From the IMG/VR virus record IMGVR_UViG_3300029258_001254, positions 1 to 46,321 of that record: DNA of 46,321 nucleotides; one strand, given 5' to 3'. Shown one piece after another: positions 14,469-21,639 of this stretch. A program made the position numbers and the translations under genes. The notes under the pieces were generated by a model, which was not told the origin of the DNA, searched no databases, and saw nothing but the letters and a program-made list of their open reading frames with translations. This stretch comes from a virus. Position 1 is the stretch's first letter. Every line of letters starts with the position of its first letter.

Positions 14469-15028
14469 CACTCTCCCCCTTCGAACAGGTCGCCGGTACG
14501 GCACGCGGCGCAGTCGCAGCCCGGAGGGCAGTCCTCGCCCGGCGTGTCGCCCTCGCGCGGATCCTGGTGCAACAGCTCACCGGTGGTCGCGTCGCGGTAC
14601 TCGCCCCCCCCCGCGAGCCCGAAGCCGCGCGGCGTCCCCACCTCGCGCTCGCAGTCGGCGCAGCCAGCGCGGCCCGGCAGCAGCGGGCCACGGCCGCACG
14701 GGCACGGCTGATCGCTGGTCGGCTCGTCGGGCGTCGGGCTGAACGGATCACGCGGCAGCGTCGCCGGGTCGTGCCCAGGGACGAGCGCGGCGGGCGGCGC
14801 CGTGGTGCGGTCGGCGCCGGCCTCCAGTTCGCGCACACGCGCGCGCGCTTTCGTCAGGGCGACCTGCTGCCCGTGGACGAGCGCGGCCAGACTGATCTGC
14901 GCTTGCTCCAGGCCGGTGATCTTCGCGTCCGCTTCCGCGAGTTGGGCGCGCAGCTTGTCGCGCTCCAGTTCCAGCCGTTCGATCTTCGTCAGCGCCGCCT
15001 CGAACGTGTCGGGGTCCACGCCGGTCAC
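14468..15028 (-). CDS. Coiled-coil and zinc-binding protein, unknown
   Basis: 186 residues from GTG 15028, GTGA-coupled to the previous gene. Residues 8-75 form a clear coiled coil (heptads in LTKIERLELERDKLRAQLAE). Residues 105-185 hold several Cys pairs, CPCGRGPLLPGRAGCADC and CPPGCDCAAC. A DNA- or RNA-binding accessory of the packaging genes is possible. Not recognised. Confidence 0.65.
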   Translation of the reverse strand: MTGVDPDTFEAALTKIERLELERDKLRAQLAEADAKITGLEQAQISLAALVHGQQVALTKARARVRELEAGADRTTAPPAALVPGHDPATLPRDPFSPTPDEPTSDQPCPCGRGPLLPGRAGCADCEREVGTPRGFGLAGGGEYRDATTGELLHQDPREGDTPGEDCPPGCDCAACRTGDLFEGGE

Positions 15029-15240
15029 GTCGTCACCCCGTTCAGCTCGGCGAGCTTTTCGGCCGTCAGCGGCTCGGCGGTGATCGTGGAACCGAGCGCG
15101 GCCCCGATGCGCTGCGCCGTCAGGGCGTGCGTCGCGCACATTGGCTGCGGGCCTTCGCCAGGCCAGAACACGCGGTGCGTGGGCTCGGCGTCGCAATTCT
15201 TCTGGCAGCAGGTCGCCGCCTTCTCCTTCGTCGTCGTCAT
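15025..15240 (-). CDS. Small Cys/His protein, unknown
   Basis: 71 residues from ATG 15240, with GGAG about ten bases upstream. It contains CCQKNCDAEPTHRVFWPGEG and CATHALTAQ, a C-x4-C...C-x2-H arrangement that could bind zinc. Similar short treble-clef-like proteins are common in GC-rich phages. It ends in a GTGA overlap. Confidence 0.65.
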   Translation of the reverse strand: MTTTKEKAATCCQKNCDAEPTHRVFWPGEGPQPMCATHALTAQRIGAALGSTITAEPLTAEKLAELNGVTT

Positions 15241-15272
15241 GGTCGCTTGCTCCGTGGTGGTGGTGTGGTGGT

Positions 15273-15300
15273 GGGCCGGCAAAGTACCACGCGCCGGCCC
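15273..15300. terminator. GC hairpin after small terminase gene
   Basis: GGGCCGGC (15273-15280) pairs perfectly with GCCGGCCC (15293-15300) around a 12-base loop, just downstream of the small terminase stop. There is no T-run on the minus strand, so termination efficiency is doubtful. It may act as a stabiliser or partial terminator. Confidence 0.4.
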
Positions 15301-15307
15301 CGTCTAT

Positions 15308-15850
15308 CTAGAACTTGATCGCCTTGCCCCCGACCGTGATCACCTGGACGGCGCCCTCGACCTTGGCGTAGGTCTCCGGCTCGCCGCGGTTCAGCCGCTC
15401 CAGCCGCGTCCCCAGGTCGGCCAGCTCCTTCAGGTCCTTCGCCGACAGGCGGCCTTCCTTCTGGTTCGCGCGCGCCGCCTTCAGCTTGCGTTGCAGCTCC
15501 AGCGCCGCGAGCTGTTGAAGCCCCTGCGCGATCTGAATGTGCCGGCGTTGCATTTCTTCGATCTCGTCCAGCTTCGCCGCGCGCGCCCTGTCGTCGGCCT
15601 CGCGGTCCCACGCCTCGACCCGTTCGCGCCACCGATATTTGATCGAGTAGGTGGACACGAGCTGCCGCGATTTACCTAGCGCCTTGCTCACGTTCTGCTG
15701 ACTGCGCTCGGGGTCGTCGCGGTAACAGACGAACGCCCGCCATGCCGGGTCGGTCTCCTTCGGCTGCCGCTCGTAGGGCATCCGGTCAGCCGCGAGCGGT
15801 GGTGAGTCCTTCAGCTTGCGGCTACGTCGGCCGCTGTTCTTGCCGCCCAT
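15308..15850 (-). CDS. Small terminase subunit (TerS)-like
   Basis: 180 residues from ATG 15850. Residues 28-75 form a helix-turn-helix of the terminase-small type: ETDPAWRAFVCYRDDPERSQ followed by VSKALGKSRQLVSTYSIKYR and WRERVEAWDRE. Then a long helical stretch suits ring oligomerisation, and a C-terminal beta tail (VQVITVGGKAIKF) could contact TerL. It lies upstream of TerL, separated by five small genes. It recognises phage DNA for packaging. I am fairly sure from pattern and context, without alignment. Confidence 0.75.
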   Translation of the reverse strand: MGGKNSGRRSRKLKDSPPLAADRMPYERQPKETDPAWRAFVCYRDDPERSQQNVSKALGKSRQLVSTYSIKYRWRERVEAWDREADDRARAAKLDEIEEMQRRHIQIAQGLQQLAALELQRKLKAARANQKEGRLSAKDLKELADLGTRLERLNRGEPETYAKVEGAVQVITVGGKAIKF

Positions 15851-15867
15851 GGTTCGAGCCTACACCG

Positions 15868-17085
15868 TCACGACTTCCGCCGTCGACCCTTGGCCTTCGT
15901 CCGTCCTCGAGGACGCTTGGCCGTCGTCGCCCCCACGCGCTTCGCCTTCCCGCCGCTGACGTTTTGCCACCGCTCCACGATCACGTCGGCGAACTTCGGA
16001 TCCAGCTCCATCACGCGGCACGGTCGATCCAGTTGCTCGGCGGCGATCAGGGTCGAGCCCGATCCGCCGAACGGTTCGAACACGATCCCACCTGGCGCCG
16101 CGCTGTTCCGGATCCCGCGGGCCGGCAACTCGACCGGCTTTTGCGTGGGGTGGAGGTATTCGCGATCCCTGTCGACGGTCCACAGGTCCGATTGCTTTCG
16201 GTCGCTGTACCAATACGCGTCACCACCGCCCCGGCCCTTCCACCCGAAATAGATAAACTCGAACTGGCTGTGATAGTTCCGCCGCCGCAGCACGAAGGCA
16301 TCTTTGGCCCACACCAGGATCCGCGGCTGGAGCTGTAGATGGTGATCGAACAGCTTGGCGTACATTTCAAAATTCGTGGAGCCGCCGCAGAGGTAGAGCC
16401 GGGCGTTGTCGTCCAGCGCGTGATCGACGGCGACCGCGAACGAGATCGGGATCACCGCCTGCGTCAGGTCGCCGCTGATCGCGTTCTTCTTTGCGCCTCC
16501 GAAGATCACGCCGTAGGGGGGATCGGTGAACATCAGCGCGGCGCGTGACTTGCCCATCAGCTTCGCCACGTCCTCGCGCTTCGTGGAGTCGCCGCACAGC
16601 AGGACGTGACGCCCGAGCCGCCAGACGTCGCCGGGCTTCGTGGTCGCACGCTTCGGCAGCTCGGGCGCGTCGTCCTCGTCCACCTGCGAGTCCATCCCCG
16701 CGACGAACGCCACGAACTCGCGATCGCTCCAGCCCAGGCCGTCGATCACCTGCTGGTCCCCGATCCGCTTCAGGTCCTCGTAGACCCCACGGTCGTCCCA
16801 CTCGGCCAGTTCGGCGGATCGATTGTCGACCAGCCCGAGATCGCGCAGGTCGTCGGGCGTCAGGTCGTCGGCCGGCGTCACCTCGCACGACTCCCAACCG
16901 AGCTCACGCATCACCTGAAGCCGCCCGTTGCCGACGTGGACGACGTTGCCACGGACGATCAGGGGGAGCCGCTGGCCGAACCGCTCCAGCGAGTAGCGGA
17001 TCGCTGCCAGGTTCCGTTTCGTCCGCTTGCGCCGGTTGTTGGGGTCGAACACGAGATCGGCCACCTTCGCCTTCTTGATCTTCAT
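15868..17085 (-). CDS. ParB-like nuclease domain fused to a beta-class DNA adenine/cytosine-N4 methyltransferase
   Basis: 405 residues. Residues 1-130 match ParB/Sulfiredoxin-like domains: a VADLVFDPNNRR start, LIVRGNVVHVGNGRLQVMRE containing the GNGR motif (52-55), and LVDNRSAELAEWD. Residues 150-380 are an amino-methyltransferase: catalytic DPPYG (188-192), HPTQKPVELPARG, then the SAM-binding EPFGGSGST near 340. DPPY before FxGxG is the beta-class order. The tail is Lys/Arg-rich. It would methylate the exocyclic amino group of A or C, with the ParB part perhaps giving DNA contact. It lies next to the putative origin and small terminase. Confidence 0.9.
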   Translation of the reverse strand: MKIKKAKVADLVFDPNNRRKRTKRNLAAIRYSLERFGQRLPLIVRGNVVHVGNGRLQVMRELGWESCEVTPADDLTPDDLRDLGLVDNRSAELAEWDDRGVYEDLKRIGDQQVIDGLGWSDREFVAFVAGMDSQVDEDDAPELPKRATTKPGDVWRLGRHVLLCGDSTKREDVAKLMGKSRAALMFTDPPYGVIFGGAKKNAISGDLTQAVIPISFAVAVDHALDDNARLYLCGGSTNFEMYAKLFDHHLQLQPRILVWAKDAFVLRRRNYHSQFEFIYFGWKGRGGGDAYWYSDRKQSDLWTVDRDREYLHPTQKPVELPARGIRNSAAPGGIVFEPFGGSGSTLIAAEQLDRPCRVMELDPKFADVIVERWQNVSGGKAKRVGATTAKRPRGRTKAKGRRRKS

Positions 17086-17153
17086 CGCTTGCCCTTTCCA
17101 TTGGGATCACCATGGCGATCCCTTGGCGTCGATCGCTTCTGCTGTCGCTGCCA

Positions 17154-17187
17154 CGTGCGGGGTGTCGCAGATCGGACACCCCGCACG
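17154..17187. repeat. Perfect 13-bp inverted repeat at the candidate origin
   Basis: CGTGCGGGGTGTC (17154-17166) pairs exactly with GACACCCCGCACG (17175-17187) around an 8-base spacer. The arms contain the iteron TGCGGGGTGT in opposite orientations. It could bind a dimeric initiator or ParB-like protein, or form a hairpin in single-stranded DNA or in the leader of the ParB-methyltransferase mRNA. Confidence 0.85.
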
Positions 17188-17443
17188 CAAGCGCCCGACC
17201 TTTCAAGCGAATCGGCCCGTGCGGGGTGTTGCGGGGTCAATTCCCGACTCCCCGGGCGTTTTTGTCACCCTGCGACTTTTTCAGCTTCAACATAGGGATC
17301 TACACCCCGCACACCCCGCAGCAGGGATCAAACCCTTGCGGCTGTAGTGCCAAGACTGCGGGGTGTCACGCGTGTCACACCCCGCAACACCCCGCAGACG
17401 TCCCGCGCAGGCGCGCGGGAGTAGTGCCAGCGGTGCGGGGTGT
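17156..17443. repeat. Iteron array, core TGCGGGGTGT
   Basis: Core copies on the plus strand start at 17156, 17220, 17357 and 17434. Reverse-complement copies (ACACCCCGCA) occur at 17176-17185, 17302-17311, 17311-17320, 17377-17386 and 17387-17396. A partial TGCGGGGT is at 17230. Two of the reverse copies form tight tandem pairs with 9- or 10-base period, about one helical turn, which suits cooperative protein binding on one DNA face. Confidence 0.85.
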
Positions 17444-17522
17444 CGATCATTTCCACGTCCCCCAACAGCCAGCCGTGTCATAGTGGGGATCCTTCCTACA
17501 GCCGCGTGGGTTTGCGTGTTCG

Positions 17523-20093
17523 TCACGGGATGATCTCCGATTCGACGCGCCAGACGGCGACGCCATTGCGGTCCGTGAACGCCACGAACTGCAACAGCTC
17601 GCGCCGGCCATGGTTCTCCACCTGGCGACGCCGGCCGCGGAACTTGCGCAGGACGGTCCCGAGCCGGCGGGGCGTCGGCAGGTCGCCCTTGCGCGTGCCG
17701 CACAGCTCGATCAACACCTCGCGCAGGGTTTCGCCGCCCGTGCGCTCCGCGGCGATCAGCGCGTCCTTCGCGCTCAGTCCCGACGCCAGCCCTTCGGCTT
17801 CGGCCCAGGCCAGCAGGAGCCGGCGGTGAAGCGACGCATCGGGATCGGCGTCGGGGTCGCGCGCTGCCAGCGCCTCCACCGGATCGGTGAAGCCCAGCCA
17901 GACGACGCAGCAGCGGACGAGATCGGACCAGCCCTCGAACGAACCGAGCGGCGCGAGCCCTTGCGTCGGGGCGCCGGCCTCGAAAAACGCGCGCAGGATC
18001 GTCAGCGACGCGGACAGCAGCTCGGGCCGCTTCGCGCGGACCCACTCCAACAGGGGATCGTGGCGGAAGCCGGTGCGTTCCTCCGGCCGCTCCAGGTTCG
18101 TCTCCAGTCGGATCCGCATCACGCGCCGGGCGGCGTCGGCCCGCACGCCGACGTTGTTGCCCGTGGCGTACCATGTCAGGTTCAGCGGCATCCGGACATT
18201 CTCCGACTTCCCGAGCACGCGATCCACCCACGCGGTCGCCGTCAGCGCCATGTCCAGGCACGGCCAGCCGATGAAGCCGCCCGATGGCACGTTGTCAATC
18301 AGCGCCAGCGTGTCGCCTGCGATCGCGTGACTCGTGATCCGCTTGCGCAGCTCGTCGTCCTCCTTCACGTAGGGCGAGCGCGGCATCCGCTGGCCGCTCG
18401 CGACCATCCCCACCACGTCGGCGCAAAGGGTCTTGCCCGTGCCCGGGGTCGACGCATCGAACACGAACATCGGGGCGCCGCCGCGGTAGGCGGTGAACGC
18501 GAGCGGCGACAGGAACGCGGCCAGCCAGCCGGCGCGGCAAGCGTCGGACGCGAAGGGGAAGTCGTGGGCGCATTCCATCACCAGCGACAGGGCGCGCTGC
18601 GCGTCGTCGCGCGACGGCTTCGCCGGCAGTTCGGGCAGGCGGAGCTGGCGCACGTAGACGAGCCCGGTGGCCTGGTCGTAGCCGGGCCGGTCGTGGATCG
18701 TCCCGTCTGGGCGCAGGACCGGAACGGTCACGACTCCGGTTATCTCGCGGATCCCGGGGTAGTCGCCGCGCTCGTGAAGCGCGGTGATCACCGGCGACGG
18801 CGGCTCGCGTCTCACCTCCTCGCGCTTTCGCGCATCCCACCGGAGCCAATCGGCCTCGCGGCTCATGATCTCCCAAAGCATGGGGCGGGGGATGTTCACC
18901 ACCACCGGCGCCCCGGTGTCGCGCGTGACGCCCGCGCCGTCCTCTGGCGTGTCGACGCGCGCGACGCGCGCGAGCTTGCGGGCCCGGTGGTAGACGTTGT
19001 CCACGTCGGCGAGCACGCCGAGCGCGAACTGGACGGCGCGATCGCCCTCGCCGGTGACGTACTGCCACGACGGCCGGCCTTCGTCCGGCGGCTCTCCGTG
19101 CGGCGGGGCGCCGTCGTCGGGCGGGGGCGGGACGACGCGCAGATCGGGCGGCGGCGGGGGCGGTGGTGTCGACGGCGTGCCCAGGTAGCCGCCCCGCCGC
19201 AACAGCTCGGCGTGGTCGACGCCCTCCGCGTGCGCGTCCACGTCCAGGGCGTCGCCGTGGTAGCAGCCGGGCCCCTCGATCCCCGCGCCGCCGTGGTTCG
19301 TGCTGAAGCAAGCCCAGCGGCTCGGGTCCTTCGGCAGCGGGCCGAAGCAGCCCTTGTGACCGCAGACGGGGCAGACCCGCTTCGGCCCGCCGACGGCCCG
19401 CCAGTCGCGCGCGTGGTCGGCGTTGTACCGTTCGCACGCTTCGCGGAACGTCACCGCGGCCGGCGAGTCGGGCCGGGCCGGCGGTAGGTCCTCGATCGCG
19501 TCCTCGAGGGGGCGTTCATCGAACGCGCGGGCGGCCTCCAACAGCACGTCGCGTTCCGACTCGTCCAGCAGCGGGACGGCGGACAACGGGATCGGGCTGG
19601 TCGGATCGTAGGTGCGGCCGGCGGGGTGACAGCCCGGCGGGCTCGGCCGCGTCAGCACGTAGCCGCCTTCGCCGCGGGTCTCGATCAGGACCCGGAATTT
19701 TCCCGGCACGCCGGTCGGCGTCATGGCCAGCTTCTGGTTCCCCGCCGGGTTGTCGCTTCGGATGAATACGTGGTCGCCGCCGCTCGGCGTTCGGACGCGC
19801 GGAAGCCTGGCCAGTAAGGCGGGCGCTTCGCGGTCGACGCGCTCCGCCCACCTCTCGATCAGGCCGGGTTCGTCAAAGTCCAGGATCTCCAGCCCGCCAC
19901 TGACGTGACCGCCGAGCACGGCGATCCCGCGTTCGGTCCCGTTGCCGAACCATGCCTGCAGCTCGTCGGCCGTCGCGATCCGTTCCTGGTACTCCTTCCA
20001 CGGACAGGCTGGCGCCTTCGAGCCGTCGACCTTGATCGGGATCACGCTGATCCCCGCTGCGGTGTATGCCTTCGCGGCCTCCAGGATCTTCAC
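17523..20093 (-). CDS. Bifunctional DNA primase/polymerase (PrimPol) - helicase replication protein
   Basis: 856 residues from GTG 20093 (GTGA overlap). The N-terminal PrimPol domain has the catalytic acidic pair in LEILDFDEP (about 72-74), SGGDHVFIR (about 107-115) and ETRGEGGYVLTRPSP. Near residue 240 a zinc finger reads CPVCGHKGCFGPLP. A Pro-rich linker follows (about 310-345). The C-terminal half is a P-loop ATPase with STPGTGKT near 550, LALIDNVP and NLTWYATGNN as Walker B and sensor 1 candidates, and an R-finger region. It would prime and unwind DNA at the origin. No separate DNA polymerase is seen, so the host enzyme is probably used. Confidence 0.9.
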   Translation of the reverse strand: MKILEAAKAYTAAGISVIPIKVDGSKAPACPWKEYQERIATADELQAWFGNGTERGIAVLGGHVSGGLEILDFDEPGLIERWAERVDREAPALLARLPRVRTPSGGDHVFIRSDNPAGNQKLAMTPTGVPGKFRVLIETRGEGGYVLTRPSPPGCHPAGRTYDPTSPIPLSAVPLLDESERDVLLEAARAFDERPLEDAIEDLPPARPDSPAAVTFREACERYNADHARDWRAVGGPKRVCPVCGHKGCFGPLPKDPSRWACFSTNHGGAGIEGPGCYHGDALDVDAHAEGVDHAELLRRGGYLGTPSTPPPPPPPDLRVVPPPPDDGAPPHGEPPDEGRPSWQYVTGEGDRAVQFALGVLADVDNVYHRARKLARVARVDTPEDGAGVTRDTGAPVVVNIPRPMLWEIMSREADWLRWDARKREEVRREPPSPVITALHERGDYPGIREITGVVTVPVLRPDGTIHDRPGYDQATGLVYVRQLRLPELPAKPSRDDAQRALSLVMECAHDFPFASDACRAGWLAAFLSPLAFTAYRGGAPMFVFDASTPGTGKTLCADVVGMVASGQRMPRSPYVKEDDELRKRITSHAIAGDTLALIDNVPSGGFIGWPCLDMALTATAWVDRVLGKSENVRMPLNLTWYATGNNVGVRADAARRVMRIRLETNLERPEERTGFRHDPLLEWVRAKRPELLSASLTILRAFFEAGAPTQGLAPLGSFEGWSDLVRCCVVWLGFTDPVEALAARDPDADPDASLHRRLLLAWAEAEGLASGLSAKDALIAAERTGGETLREVLIELCGTRKGDLPTPRRLGTVLRKFRGRRRQVENHGRRELLQFVAFTDRNGVAVWRVESEIIP

Positions 20094-20398
20094 GATCGCC
20101 TCCCGTTCCCGTTGCCGTTGCCGCTGCACTGACACGCGCCGGCCTGGCAGAGCTGCCCGCGCTTCGCGTTGCATTCGCGGCAAGCCGGCACGATGTTGTC
20201 GCGCGTGTAGCGCCCGCCCGCGTGCCCGCAGATCGGCCAGCGGTCGACCTCCCAATCGGTCACGCGGCGCAGGCACCAGAAACACTGGACGGCGCCGCCG
20301 CCCAGGTCGTAGAGCCGCGCGAGGTAAGCGCGGCGCGCGCGCCGGTCATAGCTGCTGCCGCGGTCGTTCGTGTTGCTCGTCCCGCGCGTGGTGGTCAT
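20090..20398 (-). CDS. HNH endonuclease
   Basis: 102 residues, ATG 20398 in an ATGA overlap. It has CFWCLRRV (first zinc pair), then WPICGHAGGRYTRDNIVPAC and RECNAKRG, the HNH pattern of His, Asn and a second CxxC. A further Cys group follows in a Gly/Asn-rich tail. It nicks or cuts DNA. HNH proteins often assist packaging or recombination, but here it lies beside the PrimPol gene. A free-standing homing type is possible. Confidence 0.85.
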   Translation of the reverse strand: MTTTRGTSNTNDRGSSYDRRARRAYLARLYDLGGGAVQCFWCLRRVTDWEVDRWPICGHAGGRYTRDNIVPACRECNAKRGQLCQAGACQCSGNGNGNGRRS

Positions 20399-20577
20399 GG
20401 CTTCGCCAGGTCGGCGACCGCCCGGTCGAGCTGCGCCTGGTAGAGTCCGTGGGCCAGGTCGCGCGCGACCTCGGCTTGCGGCGTGAAGCCCAGGACGTCC
20501 AGGTCGTGGGCAAGTCGTTCGGCCAGTTCCTTCGCGCGGCGCATTCGATCGCGGCGCGTCAGTTGTGGGCGTGGCAT
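20395..20577 (-). CDS. Small helical protein, unknown
   Basis: 60 residues from ATG 20577, with AGGGGG five bases upstream. It is highly charged and helical: MPRPQLTRRDRMRRAKELAE then LDVLGFTPQAEVARDLAHGL. It may bind DNA or another early protein. It is ATGA-coupled to the HNH gene. No family recognised. Confidence 0.65.
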   Translation of the reverse strand: MPRPQLTRRDRMRRAKELAERLAHDLDVLGFTPQAEVARDLAHGLYQAQLDRAVADLAKP

Positions 20578-20590
20578 CGGGCCCCCTGTT

Positions 20591-20663
20591 GGCGCGGCGG
20601 CTGCCAGGGGGTGGACAGCCGCCGCGCCTCCTTTTTGGAACCTTGGGAGCTACCCAGGGTTCC
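20591..20663. terminator. Two strong hairpins in the gap before the HNH gene pair
   Basis: GGCGCGGCGGCTG (20591-20603) pairs perfectly with CAGCCGCCGCGCC (20616-20628). GGAACCTTGGG (20637-20647) pairs with CCCAGGGTTCC (20653-20663) with one wobble. The T-run CCTTTTT lies between them on the plus strand, so the first would be an intrinsic terminator for plus-strand (antisense) transcripts. For the coding strand they may punctuate or stabilise mRNA. Confidence 0.55.
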
Positions 20664-20672
20664 CGGTTGTTA

Positions 20673-21071
20673 TCAGGCCCCGGCCGCTTCGGCCAGCGCC
20701 TTGTTCAGCTCGAACGCGCGCGCCAACCCGGCGTGCCCGTCGATCTCGTCGCTCGGGATCCAGACCATCCGGTAGCCGTCGGGGTAGTGTTCGCGGTAAA
20801 TCTCGTGACGCTTCGGCGCCGTCCCCTCCAGGATCCCAAGGTCGCACGGCATGTATCCTTCCGCGCTGCAAACGTGCGAGCCGAGCCCTGTCCCGTCCTC
20901 CGCGATCGCGACGGCCTGAAACCAACCGGGGCTGCCACCGTTGTTGAACCCGAAGATCGCCGGCAGTTCCGCCGCCGGCCGGTCCTTCGGGTTGTGGACG
21001 GCTGCGGGTCTCCCCGCCACCGCGGCTTCGTGTTCGGCGAGATAGCGCGCCGCCGCTTCTGGTGTGGTCAT
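20673..21071 (-). CDS. Early protein, unknown
   Basis: 132 residues from ATG 21071, with AGGAG seven bases upstream. The longer frame to 21260 is a shadow. It starts MTTPEAAARYLAEHEAAVAG, then LPAIFGFNNGGSPGWFQAVA, a single Cys pair (CSAEGYMPC) and a helical end. A well-folded soluble protein of unknown role. The region between 21072 and 21106 is only the leader. Confidence 0.7.
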   Translation of the reverse strand: MTTPEAAARYLAEHEAAVAGRPAAVHNPKDRPAAELPAIFGFNNGGSPGWFQAVAIAEDGTGLGSHVCSAEGYMPCDLGILEGTAPKRHEIYREHYPDGYRMVWIPSDEIDGHAGLARAFELNKALAEAAGA

Positions 21072-21106
21072 GGTGTTCTCCTGTTGTGATGGTTCGCCCG
21101 TTGCCG

Positions 21107-21292
21107 CTATCGCGGTTCCGGGATTGGAAGGTCGAAGTTGTGCCGGTCGAACCGCTCGACCTCCGCGTCCAGCTCGGCCGGCGTCGGCGTCGGCCTGCGC
21201 TCGCACGGACCAAGGCACCAGCCGAGCACGAACGCGGAGACCAGGGCGGCGATCGGCCACTTCAGATCGCGCAGCAGGGATCGATCGTTCAC
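21107..21292 (-). CDS. Small single-pass membrane protein, unknown
   Basis: 61 residues from GTG 21292 (GTGA overlap). Basic N-terminus, one transmembrane helix at residues 12-29 (WPIAALVSAFVLGWCLGP), then a charged tail with Pro and Asp/Glu. The arrangement is N-in, short periplasmic tail. Role in early infection unknown. Too short and distant from the lysis genes to call a lysis protein. Confidence 0.6.
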   Translation of the reverse strand: MNDRSLLRDLKWPIAALVSAFVLGWCLGPCERRPTPTPAELDAEVERFDRHNFDLPIPEPR

Positions 21293-21639
21293 TCGGCCAG
21301 CCACGACGCCACCTCCGTCAGTGCCCGCGGCTCGCCCATGTAGAACACGGGCAGCCCGAGCGCGGTCGCGATGTCCAGCTCTGCCAGCGATCCGGCGCTG
21401 GAGCGGAAGCGGGGCGCGAGCGCGATCGCGTCGCTGCGGCGCAAAAGCGCCGCCGTCCCGTCCAGCCAGAAGCGATCGGACAGCGTCCGATCCCAAAAGC
21501 GGTACATGCTGTGCGGGACGAGCGGCACGGCGCCGAGCTGCGCCAGCTCGAACCCGATCCGCTCCGCCTCGCGCACGTTCAGCTCGACGCGCCAGGAATC
21601 GCCGGCACGGTAGGGGCCGGCCACGTAGATCACTTTCAT
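21289..21639 (-). CDS. Nucleoside 2-deoxyribosyltransferase-like protein (DUF4406/DUF1937 type)
   Basis: 116 residues from ATG 21639 (ATGA overlap with the methyltransferase). It starts MKVIYVAGPYRAGD, the typical first strand and loop of the deoxyribosyltransferase fold. It goes on with NVREAERIGFELAQLGAVPL, VPHSMYRFWD, a DAIALAPRF strand, SAGSLAELDIATALGLPVFY with the candidate catalytic Glu, and a final helix. The family exchanges or cleaves bases on deoxynucleosides, and many phage members are uncharacterised. Coupling to a DNA methyltransferase hints at nucleotide or base metabolism for modified DNA. Confidence 0.8.
   Translation of the reverse strand: MKVIYVAGPYRAGDSWRVELNVREAERIGFELAQLGAVPLVPHSMYRFWDRTLSDRFWLDGTAALLRRSDAIALAPRFRSSAGSLAELDIATALGLPVFYMGEPRALTEVASWLAE

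Larger units (their letters stand above)
17086..17522. other. Noncoding iteron-rich region, candidate replication origin
   Basis: This gap of 437 bases has no convincing gene. It lies directly after the primase-helicase gene and before the ParB-methyltransferase. It holds about nine copies of TGCGGGGTGT in both orientations, a long perfect hairpin and a pair of near-identical TAGTGCCA...TGCGGGGTGTC blocks (17345-17367, 17422-17444). Repeats next to the replicase suggest an origin bound by an initiator. An open frame at 17287-17480 through the repeats has biased composition and is not called. Confidence 0.6.

Noticed and set aside
17230-17272. GC stem followed by TTTTT on the plus strand as a terminator
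   Set aside because: The stem is only five pairs with a long loop, and there is no plus-strand gene to end.
17401-17420. Palindrome TCCCGCGC-aggc-GCGCGGGA as a terminator
   Set aside because: There is no T-run on either strand, and it lies inside the iteron region where it may be part of the origin.
17287-17480. Small minus-strand frame through the iterons, with a fair ribosome-binding site
   Set aside because: Its sequence is dictated by the repeats (Gly-Val-Ala-Gly and Cys-rich) and it resembles no protein. A noncoding origin explains the region better, though translation is not excluded.
17610-19487. Plus-strand open frame of 625 codons opposite PrimPol-helicase
   Set aside because: Antisense shadow. 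The composition is biased to Arg, Val and Gly, and the minus frame has clear catalytic motifs.
20090-20398. HNH gene as proof of a mobile intron or homing element
   Set aside because: It is start/stop coupled on both sides and interrupts no other gene. No intron borders are visible.
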